A stretch of 64,000 bases of DNA from Novosphingobium sp. Fuku2-ISO-50. GTDB lineage: Bacteria; Pseudomonadota; Alphaproteobacteria; Sphingomonadales; Sphingomonadaceae. This document shows positions 1-8,538 of this stretch, piece after piece (the first letter of the stretch is position 1; the number at the start of each line of letters is the position of its first letter). The notes beneath the pieces were generated by a model that saw only the letters and a program-made list of their open reading frames with translations, had not been told where the DNA came from and ran no database searches. The translations under genes and the position numbers were made by a program. Where the stretch lies: the NCBI RefSeq assembly GCF_001519055.1, contig NZ_KQ954295.1, positions 104,233 to 168,232 on the forward strand. The letters run 5' to 3'.

Positions 1-1089
1 CCCCTGCCCCAGCGAGGCGCGAAATTCATCGGAGCGCAAGACCACTGCGACGACGCGCGCGATCGTGCCGTCGCTCGCCTGCCATTGCGCGCCCATCGCA
101 TCGACCAGCGCGGGCGACGGATCATGGCCGAGCAGAAACAGCGCCAGCTTGCGCGAAACATGCGCGCGCGTCGCCGGGGCATCGGCCAAGATGCGGATTG
201 CCTGCGCCACTTCGCCCCAGCCGGAGCCGTGGATGGTCTGGCCGAGCAGTACCTTGTCGCCGAAATCATGCCGCGCCGGATTGAATTCGAACAGCCCGTC
301 GCGGATATAAAGCGCGGCCTTGTCCGGCGGCAGGCGCGGCGCATCCGGAGTCAGCCGCACGCCCACGCCCGTCAGGATGCGCGCCAGTTCCTGCACGTCC
401 TTCTGGCTATAGCCCGATCCGACGCCAAGCGTATGCAGCTCCATGATTTCGCGGGCATAGTTTTCGTTGATATGCCCGGCGGCGTTCTGATCGTTGTCGA
501 GATATTGCAGCATCGCGGGCTGGGTCACCGTCGCGGCCAGAAGATCGCGAAAACGGCCCAGGGCATGGCTGCGCAAGGCATCGTCCCACCCGCCGAGCAT
601 CGCGCGAATCTCCCGCTTTTGGCCATGCACGCTGAAATGGTTGGCCCAGAACCAGGTAAGCTGTTCGCCCAATTGCGCCGGGGAATAGAGCGCGCGCACA
701 ATCGCGCGCGTCGTCGCCTCGCGGTAGAGATCGGCCATATCGGCCTGCCACTGCTTGTCGGCGGCGGCCTTGGCATCGGGGTCGGCCATCGCGGCGATCG
801 CGCGGCGCCGCTCGGTCATGTCCATGACGATCTGCGCCATCGGCTGACGACTGATCCGCATGTGCGCAATCGCCTGCGCAGCGGCGGGCGGCAGGGGCGC
901 ATCGATTGGCACGGCCAGCGCGGCAACCGGATCGCCCGCCGTCGGTGCGGGTTCATCGCCGCGCGGGCCCCAGCTCAACCGCTCGGCCATCACCAGCCGC
1001 GACGGGGTGAGTGGCGACGGGGCATCCGCCGCATCGGCGACCGAGGCGCACAGGACCAATCCGGCAGCAAGGACGCGTGTCCCGATCAT
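1..1089 (-). CDS. DUF1800 domain protein, 3' end outside the window
   Basis: Reading the minus strand from the ATG at 1089 gives an open frame of 363 codons that runs off the left edge. It begins with a signal peptide (MIGTRVLAAGLVLCASVADA) and carries the DUF1800 hallmarks LTWFWANHFSV and NENYAREIMELHTLG. DUF1800 proteins are secreted or periplasmic proteins of unknown function, usually followed by a DUF1501 gene, which here would lie beyond position 1. A GTG two codons upstream (1095) is an alternative start. The family call is firm; the function is unknown. Confidence 0.85.
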   Translation of the reverse strand, partial: MIGTRVLAAGLVLCASVADAADAPSPLTPSRLVMAERLSWGPRGDEPAPTAGDPVAALAVPIDAPLPPAAAQAIAHMRISRQPMAQIVMDMTERRRAIAAMADPDAKAAADKQWQADMADLYREATTRAIVRALYSPAQLGEQLTWFWANHFSVHGQKREIRAMLGGWDDALRSHALGRFRDLLAATVTQPAMLQYLDNDQNAAGHINENYAREIMELHTLGVGSGYSQKDVQELARILTGVGVRLTPDAPRLPPDKAALYIRDGLFEFNPARHDFGDKVLLGQTIHGSGWGEVAQAIRILADAPATRAHVSRKLALFLLGHDPSPALVDAMGAQWQASDGTIARVVAVVLRSDEFRASLGQG

Positions 1090-1163
1090 ACCCACACCAT
1101 CCAGCAATCGGCACCGATCCGGATGATAGCGCGGCAATGTTTAGCGGGACGTGAACCGCACGA

Positions 1164-2699
1164 TCAGTCGTCTGTCAGGCGATAATGCAGCGTGACGCGG
1201 CCACGCGCGGGAACCGCCAGGGCCCAGACGCGATGTCCATCCTGCAGGCCAAGCGGCGCAGAGGAATCGCGGATCGCCGCCGATGGTGTCTGCCTGAACG
1301 TCCCTTCGAAACGGATCGCAAAAGGATTGGCATTGCTGACCGTGACGGCCATCATGCGCCCGTCCTTGCGCCTGTGCGTGACGATCTGCCGCACGGTCAC
1401 GTGCGGCGTCTGGGCGGTGCCGATGTCCACCCGGTCGCCGAGCGCGCGATCGTCGAGCGCGCCCTCGCCGACCACCAGCGCACCCGCTCCCCGATCCAGC
1501 AGCACGCGCACCCGCCCGCCGGGCAGCGCAAGACCCAGCCCCTCGGCCTTCCGGTTGCGTGTGCGCACCATCAACCGCGCCGGGCCCTGACCGATCAATG
1601 CGTCGAGCGCTGCGGTATGCAGCACTTCGACCGCAATCGGGCGCGGCTCGAACAGCGCGACCTGTTTCTGGCCGCGCGCCGCAACCATCGTCGGCAGCGG
1701 CAGGCGATAGAGCTTCAGATCGCCAAGATCTTCCGCCTCGGCCACGACCGCCTTGCGCATCGCCGTCACCATGATCTCCGCCCTCGCCATGGGGGCCGGC
1801 ACCGCCATCGCGATGACGGGCGGCGGCGGAGCAACTATCGGCGGTGACGGCGTCGCGCGCGGGAAACACTGATACGTCAGGTCGCCGTCATCATCACGCC
1901 GATCGCGCGTCTCCGAAAAATGGGGCTTGCCCGCGACGACCGCCGCCATGGTGTGCGGAAAGCTGGTGACATCCGCGCTCGCCAGCGTGACCCAGGCGCT
2001 CAGTGTGGCGTGCCGCAGGTCGGGCGCGAGCTTCAGCACATAGTCCGCGCGCCAGTCATAGTCCCACGCCAGATAGGCCAGCCGGACCCGCACGTGCGCG
2101 GGCGCCGGGGCATCGGTCGCGATCGACAGCGTGGGCGAGGCAAACAGCCCCTCGGGCACGCCCGGATAAGCGATCGAATCCGAGAATGGGCCGCAAGTCA
2201 TCGCTTCAAAGCCATGATCAGTCTCGACAATCGCCCCGCCATCGGGGGCCGAACGGATCACCGCGCGCTCTTCGCGGGTCTTGCCGGTGGCCGGGTCCTG
2301 CCGCCGCAAAGTGACCGGGCGCCCGAACCATCCCGCATAAAGATGGCGCGGCGAAAGCGCCAGCGCATCGAGGTTCTTTTCGCGCACGCCTGTGGGCAGC
2401 CCCGACACGATCACGCTTTCCGCCAGCATCCCCGCCGCGACACCGGGGAAGCGGATGACCGCAGGCCCGGCGGGCAGATCGATGTCGCGCACCTCGCTGA
2501 TCAGCGCGTAGCCCTGCAACCAGCGCGGCGGATTGCGCGCATCGGTCGCCGCAGCACCGAACCGATCGTCCGGCGCGCGATAGATCGTGACACTGGTCTC
2601 GAGCGGCGCCGAGGCCGCGACGACCGCCGCCTCCCCGCCCACCGCGCGGACGGGAAGCAGCAGGAGCCCGGCCCAGAACAGGCGCGCACAATAAGCCAC
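1164..2699 (-). CDS. secreted DUF4139 domain protein (second of a tandem pair)
   Basis: A 511-residue protein with an N-terminal signal sequence. It has the two-part layout of DUF4140/DUF4139 proteins: an early SVTIYRAPDDRF segment, a central LAYLAWDYDWRADYVL motif and a C-terminal beta-rich part. It starts with GTG 5 bases after the stop of the upstream gene, with no clear Shine-Dalgarno, so translational coupling is likely. It is related to its upstream neighbour (shared WRADYVL/WKADYVA motif and order of segments), suggesting tandem duplication. Biochemical function is not established for this family. Confidence 0.8.
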   Translation of the reverse strand: MAYCARLFWAGLLLLPVRAVGGEAAVVAASAPLETSVTIYRAPDDRFGAAATDARNPPRWLQGYALISEVRDIDLPAGPAVIRFPGVAAGMLAESVIVSGLPTGVREKNLDALALSPRHLYAGWFGRPVTLRRQDPATGKTREERAVIRSAPDGGAIVETDHGFEAMTCGPFSDSIAYPGVPEGLFASPTLSIATDAPAPAHVRVRLAYLAWDYDWRADYVLKLAPDLRHATLSAWVTLASADVTSFPHTMAAVVAGKPHFSETRDRRDDDGDLTYQCFPRATPSPPIVAPPPPVIAMAVPAPMARAEIMVTAMRKAVVAEAEDLGDLKLYRLPLPTMVAARGQKQVALFEPRPIAVEVLHTAALDALIGQGPARLMVRTRNRKAEGLGLALPGGRVRVLLDRGAGALVVGEGALDDRALGDRVDIGTAQTPHVTVRQIVTHRRKDGRMMAVTVSNANPFAIRFEGTFRQTPSAAIRDSSAPLGLQDGHRVWALAVPARGRVTLHYRLTDD

Positions 2700-2704
2700 G
2701 GCGA

Positions 2705-4231
2705 TCAGTTGCGCGTATCGAACGTGACGGTCAGCACGGTTTCGCCTTGCGCAGGCACCGCCACTTGCCAGACGCGTTCGTCGAGCGTGCGCTGTTCGCC
2801 GGGCAGGCTTTCCTGCGGCACGCGGGTATCATGCCAGCCGGTATCGAGCCCGGCTTGCGCGACTTCGACCGTGATCGGCCGGGCCTGCGCATTGGTGACA
2901 CGATATTGCATCGTCGTCTGCCAATGCGTGACCGCCATATCGACTGTCGCAATTTTGGGCGCCTTGCCCTCGCCGGTCACGCGCCAGCGTGCGACCCGCT
3001 CCCATTCGCCCGCCTCGATCTTCGCGCGCTTGACCAGTGTCGGCTGAACCTTGACGTCGAAGGCCTCGCCCGTGGGCAGCGCGAGCGTCGATCCCATCGG
3101 CGTGTGTTCGATCGCCTGTTCGCCGATGAACTGCGGCTGCCCGCGCGCATCGCGCATATAGACGCGCACCATCCCGGCGGGCAGTGCATCGCCGACGCCG
3201 TCCTTCGCCCCGGTCGAAAACCTGATCACGCTTTGCGCGCCCTGCGGGTCGGCGGCATTGCCCGGCCCGTCGTTGCGCCAGTCGTTGCGATAGCGATAGA
3301 TCTTGCGCGCCGGGGCTCCTTTCACGTCGAGAAATGAAACCTGCTTCTGCTGCGCATTGGCGAGCGTGGTGCGCCCGGCGATGGGGTAGACATAGAAATC
3401 GCCCAGCCGTTCGCGCCCGCTCGCTTCGGTGCCCGCGACTTCCATTTTCGGCGCGCGCGGCATGTACCGGCGGTTGGGCACATTTTCGCCGTCCCCCAGC
3501 GTATTGGCGACTTCGCCCGCCACGAGCAGGACATGCGCCCGGTCAAAACTGGTCCCGGTGGTGTTGTTGAGCGTGATCCAGCCCTGCACGTCGATATGGC
3601 CCGCCCCGTCCGCGCTGCCCGTCTGATCGAACAGCGCAACATAGTCCGCCTTCCACGAAAAGCCGTGACTGAGATAGCTGAGCGTGACCGCGCGCGCGCC
3701 CGAATGCCCCGAATCGAGCCGCACCGACAGCGTCGGTCGTGCCTTCAGCCCCGGCGGCAATCCGGGAAAGACCAGCCGCGAATGGCCGATGTCGCCCAGC
3801 ACTTCGATATGCCCGCCGACCTCGATCAGCGTGCCGTCATTGTTGGCCAGCACTTTGGCCGGTTCGCCGCTATCGACGCCGGTCGTCGGATTGGTGTGCA
3901 TCAAGGTGACCGTCTGGCCCACCGTCTTGTCGAGCAGGCGCGCCGGCGACAGCAGGTCATAGTCGAAATTCTGTTCGAGGATCGTTGCCTCGGGCACGGT
4001 CAGCGTCACCGTTTCGGGCTGAATCGCCGCCGAGACATCGGGAAAGGCCAGTTCCACCTCGCCTTTGCCCGGATCGATCCGCCGCACGTCCTCGATCAGC
4101 GCGAGATCGTTGTTGTAGATCGTGACGGATACATCGCCCTGCGCAATCGCCTGTACGGTCGATTGCGCGTTCGCCGCCCCGGAAAGCAGCGCAAGGAGCC
4201 CCGCGCCTGCCATTCGTGCCATGCCCGTCAT
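2705..4231 (-). CDS. secreted DUF4139 domain protein (first of a tandem pair)
   Basis: A 508-residue protein with a signal peptide ending near ANAQS. An N-terminal SVTIYNNDLALIEDVR segment is followed by GFSWKADYVALFD at about residue 190 and a C-terminal beta-rich domain, as in DUF4139 proteins. The ATG at 4231 has an upstream GGGACGAG. It probably forms an operon with the adjacent 511-residue paralog. The role is unknown; export to the periplasm or envelope is inferred from the signal peptide. Confidence 0.82.
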   Translation of the reverse strand: MTGMARMAGAGLLALLSGAANAQSTVQAIAQGDVSVTIYNNDLALIEDVRRIDPGKGEVELAFPDVSAAIQPETVTLTVPEATILEQNFDYDLLSPARLLDKTVGQTVTLMHTNPTTGVDSGEPAKVLANNDGTLIEVGGHIEVLGDIGHSRLVFPGLPPGLKARPTLSVRLDSGHSGARAVTLSYLSHGFSWKADYVALFDQTGSADGAGHIDVQGWITLNNTTGTSFDRAHVLLVAGEVANTLGDGENVPNRRYMPRAPKMEVAGTEASGRERLGDFYVYPIAGRTTLANAQQKQVSFLDVKGAPARKIYRYRNDWRNDGPGNAADPQGAQSVIRFSTGAKDGVGDALPAGMVRVYMRDARGQPQFIGEQAIEHTPMGSTLALPTGEAFDVKVQPTLVKRAKIEAGEWERVARWRVTGEGKAPKIATVDMAVTHWQTTMQYRVTNAQARPITVEVAQAGLDTGWHDTRVPQESLPGEQRTLDERVWQVAVPAQGETVLTVTFDTRN

Positions 4232-4323
4232 CGTCTCGTCCCTTCGCCAGCCTTGGCCTGCAAGGCTAGCGCGGGCCGCGAAGAACCACGAGCAAATTGT
4301 TGTGCGTCAACGTGTTCTGGCAA

Positions 4324-5814
4324 TCAGGCCAGACGTTCCATCCGGCGCAGCGCCTTGCGCAAGGGGGCAAAATCGAGCACCAGCAGCACGATCCCATAGG
4401 CAAGCAGCCCGACCGCGCCCGTGGCAATCGCCATGACTTGCCACGGCGCGCCCCACAACGCCCCCTGCCCCGCTTGCCCAAACCGGGCGCGCAACACCAT
4501 GACCACCGCAGCCAGCGCCATCGCGGCGGCCAGCGGGCGCCAGGCCTGACGCCACAGATCGGCCCGCGACAGCCGCGCCACGCGCCCGAGCACGACCACC
4601 GTGATCGCAAAGACCAGCACCACCGCCAGCGCACGCGCCATGATCGCGCCATAAAGCCCGAACCGCAAAATCAGGATCAGCGCAGCGGGCAGCTTGATCA
4701 CCATTTCGGCAAAATTGATCCACCAGGTCAGCCGCGTGCGCCCTTGCGCCATAAGCAGCGCCGAGGTGACCGGCGTGACAAACACCGGGATGATCAACAC
4801 CACGAGGTATTGCAGGTAATCGGCTGAAACCGCCCATTTTTGCCCGAGCACCATGATCACCAGCGGTCGCGCCAGCAGGCTGGCGAGGATACACACCGGC
4901 AAGAGCAGCGCGATCAGGATGGCACACGTCGCCAGCACTTTGTCGCGCGGCGCCTCCCCCTTGCGATTGATCACCGAAAAGGCCGACATCAGCGGGCGCC
5001 ACAGCGGCACAAGGATGATCTGATTGGGCAAGTTGGCGAGGTCGCTCGCCATGCTGAACGCACCGAGCGAGGCGGGCGAGACAAAGCGGCTGAGAATCAG
5101 GCGGTCAAATTGCCAATTGAGCGCGCTGATGATCTGCGATGCGGAAACCCAGCCGAGAATCCCCATGAATTCGCGCCAGCGCGCCAGGCTCAGCCGGGGC
5201 ACCATCGGCGCGATCAGGTATGAAACGACCATCATGACCAGCGGCCCGGTCACCGTGCCCGCCACGATCGCCCAGTAATTGCGCAAGACCAGCGCCGCGA
5301 TCACTGCAACGACCAGCGCCGCAAACTTGCCCGCCAGTTCGATCGCGACATCCTGACGAAAATTGAGCGCGCGCGAATAGAACGCCAGCCCCGGACTGAG
5401 CATCCCGCGCATGAACGGCGACAGGCTGAGCACGAGGATCAGCGCGGCCAGCCCCGGCTGACGAAAGAACATCGCCGCAGGCCAGGCGATCAGCGCCATG
5501 ACCACGGCAAGCGCAAGCCCCCGGATCAGGCTGAGCGTGAAGGCCGTATCGAGCATCGCCCGATCAGGCTCCTGCGCGCGCACCACGACTTGCGCCACGG
5601 GCAGTTCGAAAACCGCCTCGATCACCTGCATCAGCGACATGGCAATCGCCACCAGCCCGAAATCGGGCGGAGTCAACAACCGCGCCAGCACAAGCAGGGC
5701 CGCAAAATCGAACAAGCGCGACACCAGCCGCGATCCGATCAGGAGTATGGCCCCTTTCGCGGCGCGCTGCCCGACTTGCCCGCCATGATCTTCCGACACA
5801 GCCTGCACCGTCAT
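4324..5814 (-). CDS. polysaccharide flippase, Wzx-like (MOP superfamily)
   Basis: About 496 residues with 12 or more predicted hydrophobic helices. The opening AAKGAILLIGSRLVSRLFDF and ARLLTPPDFGLVAIAM is typical of oligosaccharide flippases of the MATE/PST group. The family moves undecaprenyl-linked repeat units across the inner membrane. The chosen start is ATG 5814; an upstream in-frame TTG (5835) gives 7 extra residues. It is 36 bases downstream of the GH16 gene and near polymerase and tyrosine-kinase genes, which supports an exopolysaccharide role. Confidence 0.85.
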   Translation of the reverse strand: MTVQAVSEDHGGQVGQRAAKGAILLIGSRLVSRLFDFAALLVLARLLTPPDFGLVAIAMSLMQVIEAVFELPVAQVVVRAQEPDRAMLDTAFTLSLIRGLALAVVMALIAWPAAMFFRQPGLAALILVLSLSPFMRGMLSPGLAFYSRALNFRQDVAIELAGKFAALVVAVIAALVLRNYWAIVAGTVTGPLVMMVVSYLIAPMVPRLSLARWREFMGILGWVSASQIISALNWQFDRLILSRFVSPASLGAFSMASDLANLPNQIILVPLWRPLMSAFSVINRKGEAPRDKVLATCAILIALLLPVCILASLLARPLVIMVLGQKWAVSADYLQYLVVLIIPVFVTPVTSALLMAQGRTRLTWWINFAEMVIKLPAALILILRFGLYGAIMARALAVVLVFAITVVVLGRVARLSRADLWRQAWRPLAAAMALAAVVMVLRARFGQAGQGALWGAPWQVMAIATGAVGLLAYGIVLLVLDFAPLRKALRRMERLA

Positions 5815-5850
5815 GCCCGCGCCGCCGCGCCGCAAACCGCCCGCGCGCGA

Positions 5851-6732
5851 TCAGCCACAATGCCCGCCGGGGCGATAGGCATAGACATGGACGTATTTCA
5901 CATCGAGCACCGATGGGTTTGGCGTATTTTCGATCGAATACCCCGACCCCAGCGCCAGATTGACCAGCGGGATCAAGGGAAAGACATGGCTCTTGGGCGT
6001 ATCGGTCTGCCACACGAGCCGCCGATCGAGATAATAGCCGATCGTTTGCGGGGTCACCTTGATGCCATAATCGTGGAATGCGGTGACCAGGCTGTCGGGA
6101 CGGACGGAAACCGTCGATCCGCCATGAAGCTCGGTCGCCTTGTCATGCGTCCACAGATGCAATGACGTGTGATAGGTCTCTGGAAACTGGCCGTAATATT
6201 CGATCACGTCGAGTTCGAGCGAGGGGCGCTTGTCCCCCTGAGGGCGCAAACTCGCAAGCCAGAACGCGGGCCAGGTGCCCGGCCCCGGCGGCATTTTCAT
6301 GCGCGCCTCGAAATAGCCATAGCGTTCGCCATGGCCGTGCCCCGCGCCGTCGCCCGCCGCAATCAGCCCCGATTGCCAGCGACCATTGGCCATTTTGCGC
6401 GCGGTGATGTGCAACAGGCCATGGTCGACTGCAAACGGACCATCGGGCCCGGGATCGGCAAAGCGCGCATCGCCGAAATCGCCATTCCACGGGGTATGGG
6501 CGATCCAGTTCGCCTTGCCCGCGGTGTCTTTCCCCCCGGCCGCTTTACCCCCGACATCCTTGCCGCCCAGATCGCGCGCAACCACGCGAAAGTCGGCGAA
6601 ATCCTCAAAGAAACTGGGGGTCATCCCGCACATGTCGAGTTGATCCCGTTCGGGGCGGGCACTGGCCGGGGCCATTGCGCCAAGGCTTGGCAGGAGCAGG
6701 CACAGCGCAAGGCGCAATCCGGGCAGTCGCAT
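5851..6732 (-). CDS. secreted glycoside hydrolase family 16 protein
   Basis: 293 residues from ATG 6732, which is preceded by AAGGA, with a signal peptide. The GH16 catalytic signature is visible as ELDVIEYYG, with two glutamates and an aspartate as nucleophile, acid/base and helper, followed by YHTSLHLW. GH16 enzymes cleave beta-1,3/1,4 glucans, galactans or related polymers. Lying between the flippase and polymerase genes, it is probably a glycanase that trims or releases the exopolysaccharide, comparable in role to ExoK. Substrate cannot be read from sequence. Confidence 0.85.
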   Translation of the reverse strand: MRLPGLRLALCLLLPSLGAMAPASARPERDQLDMCGMTPSFFEDFADFRVVARDLGGKDVGGKAAGGKDTAGKANWIAHTPWNGDFGDARFADPGPDGPFAVDHGLLHITARKMANGRWQSGLIAAGDGAGHGHGERYGYFEARMKMPPGPGTWPAFWLASLRPQGDKRPSLELDVIEYYGQFPETYHTSLHLWTHDKATELHGGSTVSVRPDSLVTAFHDYGIKVTPQTIGYYLDRRLVWQTDTPKSHVFPLIPLVNLALGSGYSIENTPNPSVLDVKYVHVYAYRPGGHCG

Positions 6733-6815
6733 GATAATTCCTTGAAAGACGCAATGCCGTGAGTGTCGACCCGAGCACCGGCGCAAAACCGCCCACCCTG
6801 ATCACCCGGCAGGGA

Positions 6816-8270
6816 TCAAACTGTCGCCAGCGTGGCGACCGGCGACAAATCGAGCACTGACCGGCCGACGCCGCGCGCGCTGCGGCTGCGCAGCGCCAGC
6901 GCCGCGCCGCTGAGCAAGGCAAAATCGCTGCCCGGATCGCAATTGGGCGCCGTCACGCCGGCTATCACGATCGCCATCAGCATGGCCCAGGCACAAGCCC
7001 CCGCCACCGCCAGGTCCGGGTCGGCGATGGGGATATAGGTCGACCAGCGCAGCGGCTTGAACGCGGTCAGGCAATGCGCGGCGAGCGCAACCGCGCCGAT
7101 CACCCCGACACAGCCGAGCACCGCCGTAAACAGGCTCGACGAGCGGAAGCTGCCCGGCCCGACGCCGATGCCCCAGGTTTCGACAAAGGCCTGATACCCC
7201 TGCATGGCCCAGAACCTGCGCTGAATCCCCGATTCCGAAGACATCTTGTCGAACAGCAAATGCTGCGCAAACGTCATGATCCGTTCGACCAGTTGCGGCT
7301 GCCAGATCAGCACGAGCCCGCAAGCCACGACCGCGCCGATCGCCAAGGCCCCGAGCCAGAGCGCGCGATCCGCCGGCATCGCCCCGGGAATGACCAGACT
7401 GCGCAAGGCCAGCAGGCCAAACCAGACGGCAAGGGCAACATAGGCCGTGGCCGACGTGCTGGCGAGCAGAGCCGCCCCAAGGCACAGCGCCGCCGCCCCC
7501 GTCAACACCGGCTCCACCCGGCGCAGCCAGCATTCGGCCAGAAACACGAACCAGATCGCGCCATAGGCGGCATAGCTGGACGGTTCGGGCGAAATCCCCG
7601 ACATCCGCGCCACGCCTTCGATCTGCTGATCGAGCTGCGCATAGCTGCCGTTGCGGAAAAACCCGAGCGCGAGGTCGATCGCAGTACCCTTGCCGAGCAC
7701 CGACAGAAAGCCGACCGCGCAATGGATCAGGCCGACCACCGCCATCGTGCGTACCAGCGTGACGCGGCCCGCCGGCGCCTTGCACGCGACATGGGCCACG
7801 ACCGCCGCCGCGAATGTCCCCATCAGATAGACCGACGAGGTCAGATTCTGCGCCGAGGGCCCAAACGGCCGCGTCGCCAGCAGATAACTGAGCCGACTGG
7901 TATAAGTCGCCCCGCTTTCGGCGCGCAGCGGAGCAAAATCGAACCGCCCGCCAAACAGGCGTGGCCCGATATAGGCCATGATCACGCCATAGGCGACAAA
8001 CACCAGCAGCCAGACATTGGCTTCGACCGCGCGCGCCGTGGCGCGAAGCTGGCCCGACCCCGGCACGAGCAGGCGCATGGCCATGAACAGCAGCGCGAAA
8101 TCGAGCGGCGGGATCGACGACCCCGATCCGAGCGAGCCCAGCACGATCGCCGCAGAACCGGCAAACAGCGTAGTGACCAACAGGAAGGCAAACATCGCCT
8201 CGACACTGCCGGCCAGAAACAGGGCCAGGCCGACAAGGATCTGGATGGCGCCGATGATTGTCAGTTGCAT
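6816..8270 (-). CDS. O-antigen ligase/polymerase-like membrane protein (Wzy-type)
   Basis: 484 residues, almost entirely hydrophobic helices (about 10-12), with a large loop near GISPEPSSYAAYGAIWFVFL. The size, topology and position between Wzc and Wzx-type genes fit a Wzy polymerase or an O-antigen-ligase family protein. No strong Shine-Dalgarno precedes ATG 8270. Such proteins share little sequence, so the assignment rests on topology and neighbourhood. Confidence 0.7.
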   Translation of the reverse strand: MQLTIIGAIQILVGLALFLAGSVEAMFAFLLVTTLFAGSAAIVLGSLGSGSSIPPLDFALLFMAMRLLVPGSGQLRATARAVEANVWLLVFVAYGVIMAYIGPRLFGGRFDFAPLRAESGATYTSRLSYLLATRPFGPSAQNLTSSVYLMGTFAAAVVAHVACKAPAGRVTLVRTMAVVGLIHCAVGFLSVLGKGTAIDLALGFFRNGSYAQLDQQIEGVARMSGISPEPSSYAAYGAIWFVFLAECWLRRVEPVLTGAAALCLGAALLASTSATAYVALAVWFGLLALRSLVIPGAMPADRALWLGALAIGAVVACGLVLIWQPQLVERIMTFAQHLLFDKMSSESGIQRRFWAMQGYQAFVETWGIGVGPGSFRSSSLFTAVLGCVGVIGAVALAAHCLTAFKPLRWSTYIPIADPDLAVAGACAWAMLMAIVIAGVTAPNCDPGSDFALLSGAALALRSRSARGVGRSVLDLSPVATLATV

Positions 8271-8538
8271 GACCGAAATCCCGGTAAGAGGTGCCCGCGC
8301 TCAAGGGTGGCTGACATGATCGGTGCGCAGAAGCCCGGAGGTCTCTGGCCGATCGTCCACCCGATGCGGATCGAAGGCGCAGGCTGAAAAGGCAGCGGGC
8401 GATGGCGGCGGTGGCCCGTGAAGGGATACGCGATGGAACCCGTGGCCAACCGCTGCCGACGTCCGTCCCGGCCCCGGCATCAGGCCGGGCAACCGGGTCT
8501 GGCGAGCAGGAAGCATGCCTCCTGCCCGCCATGATCGA

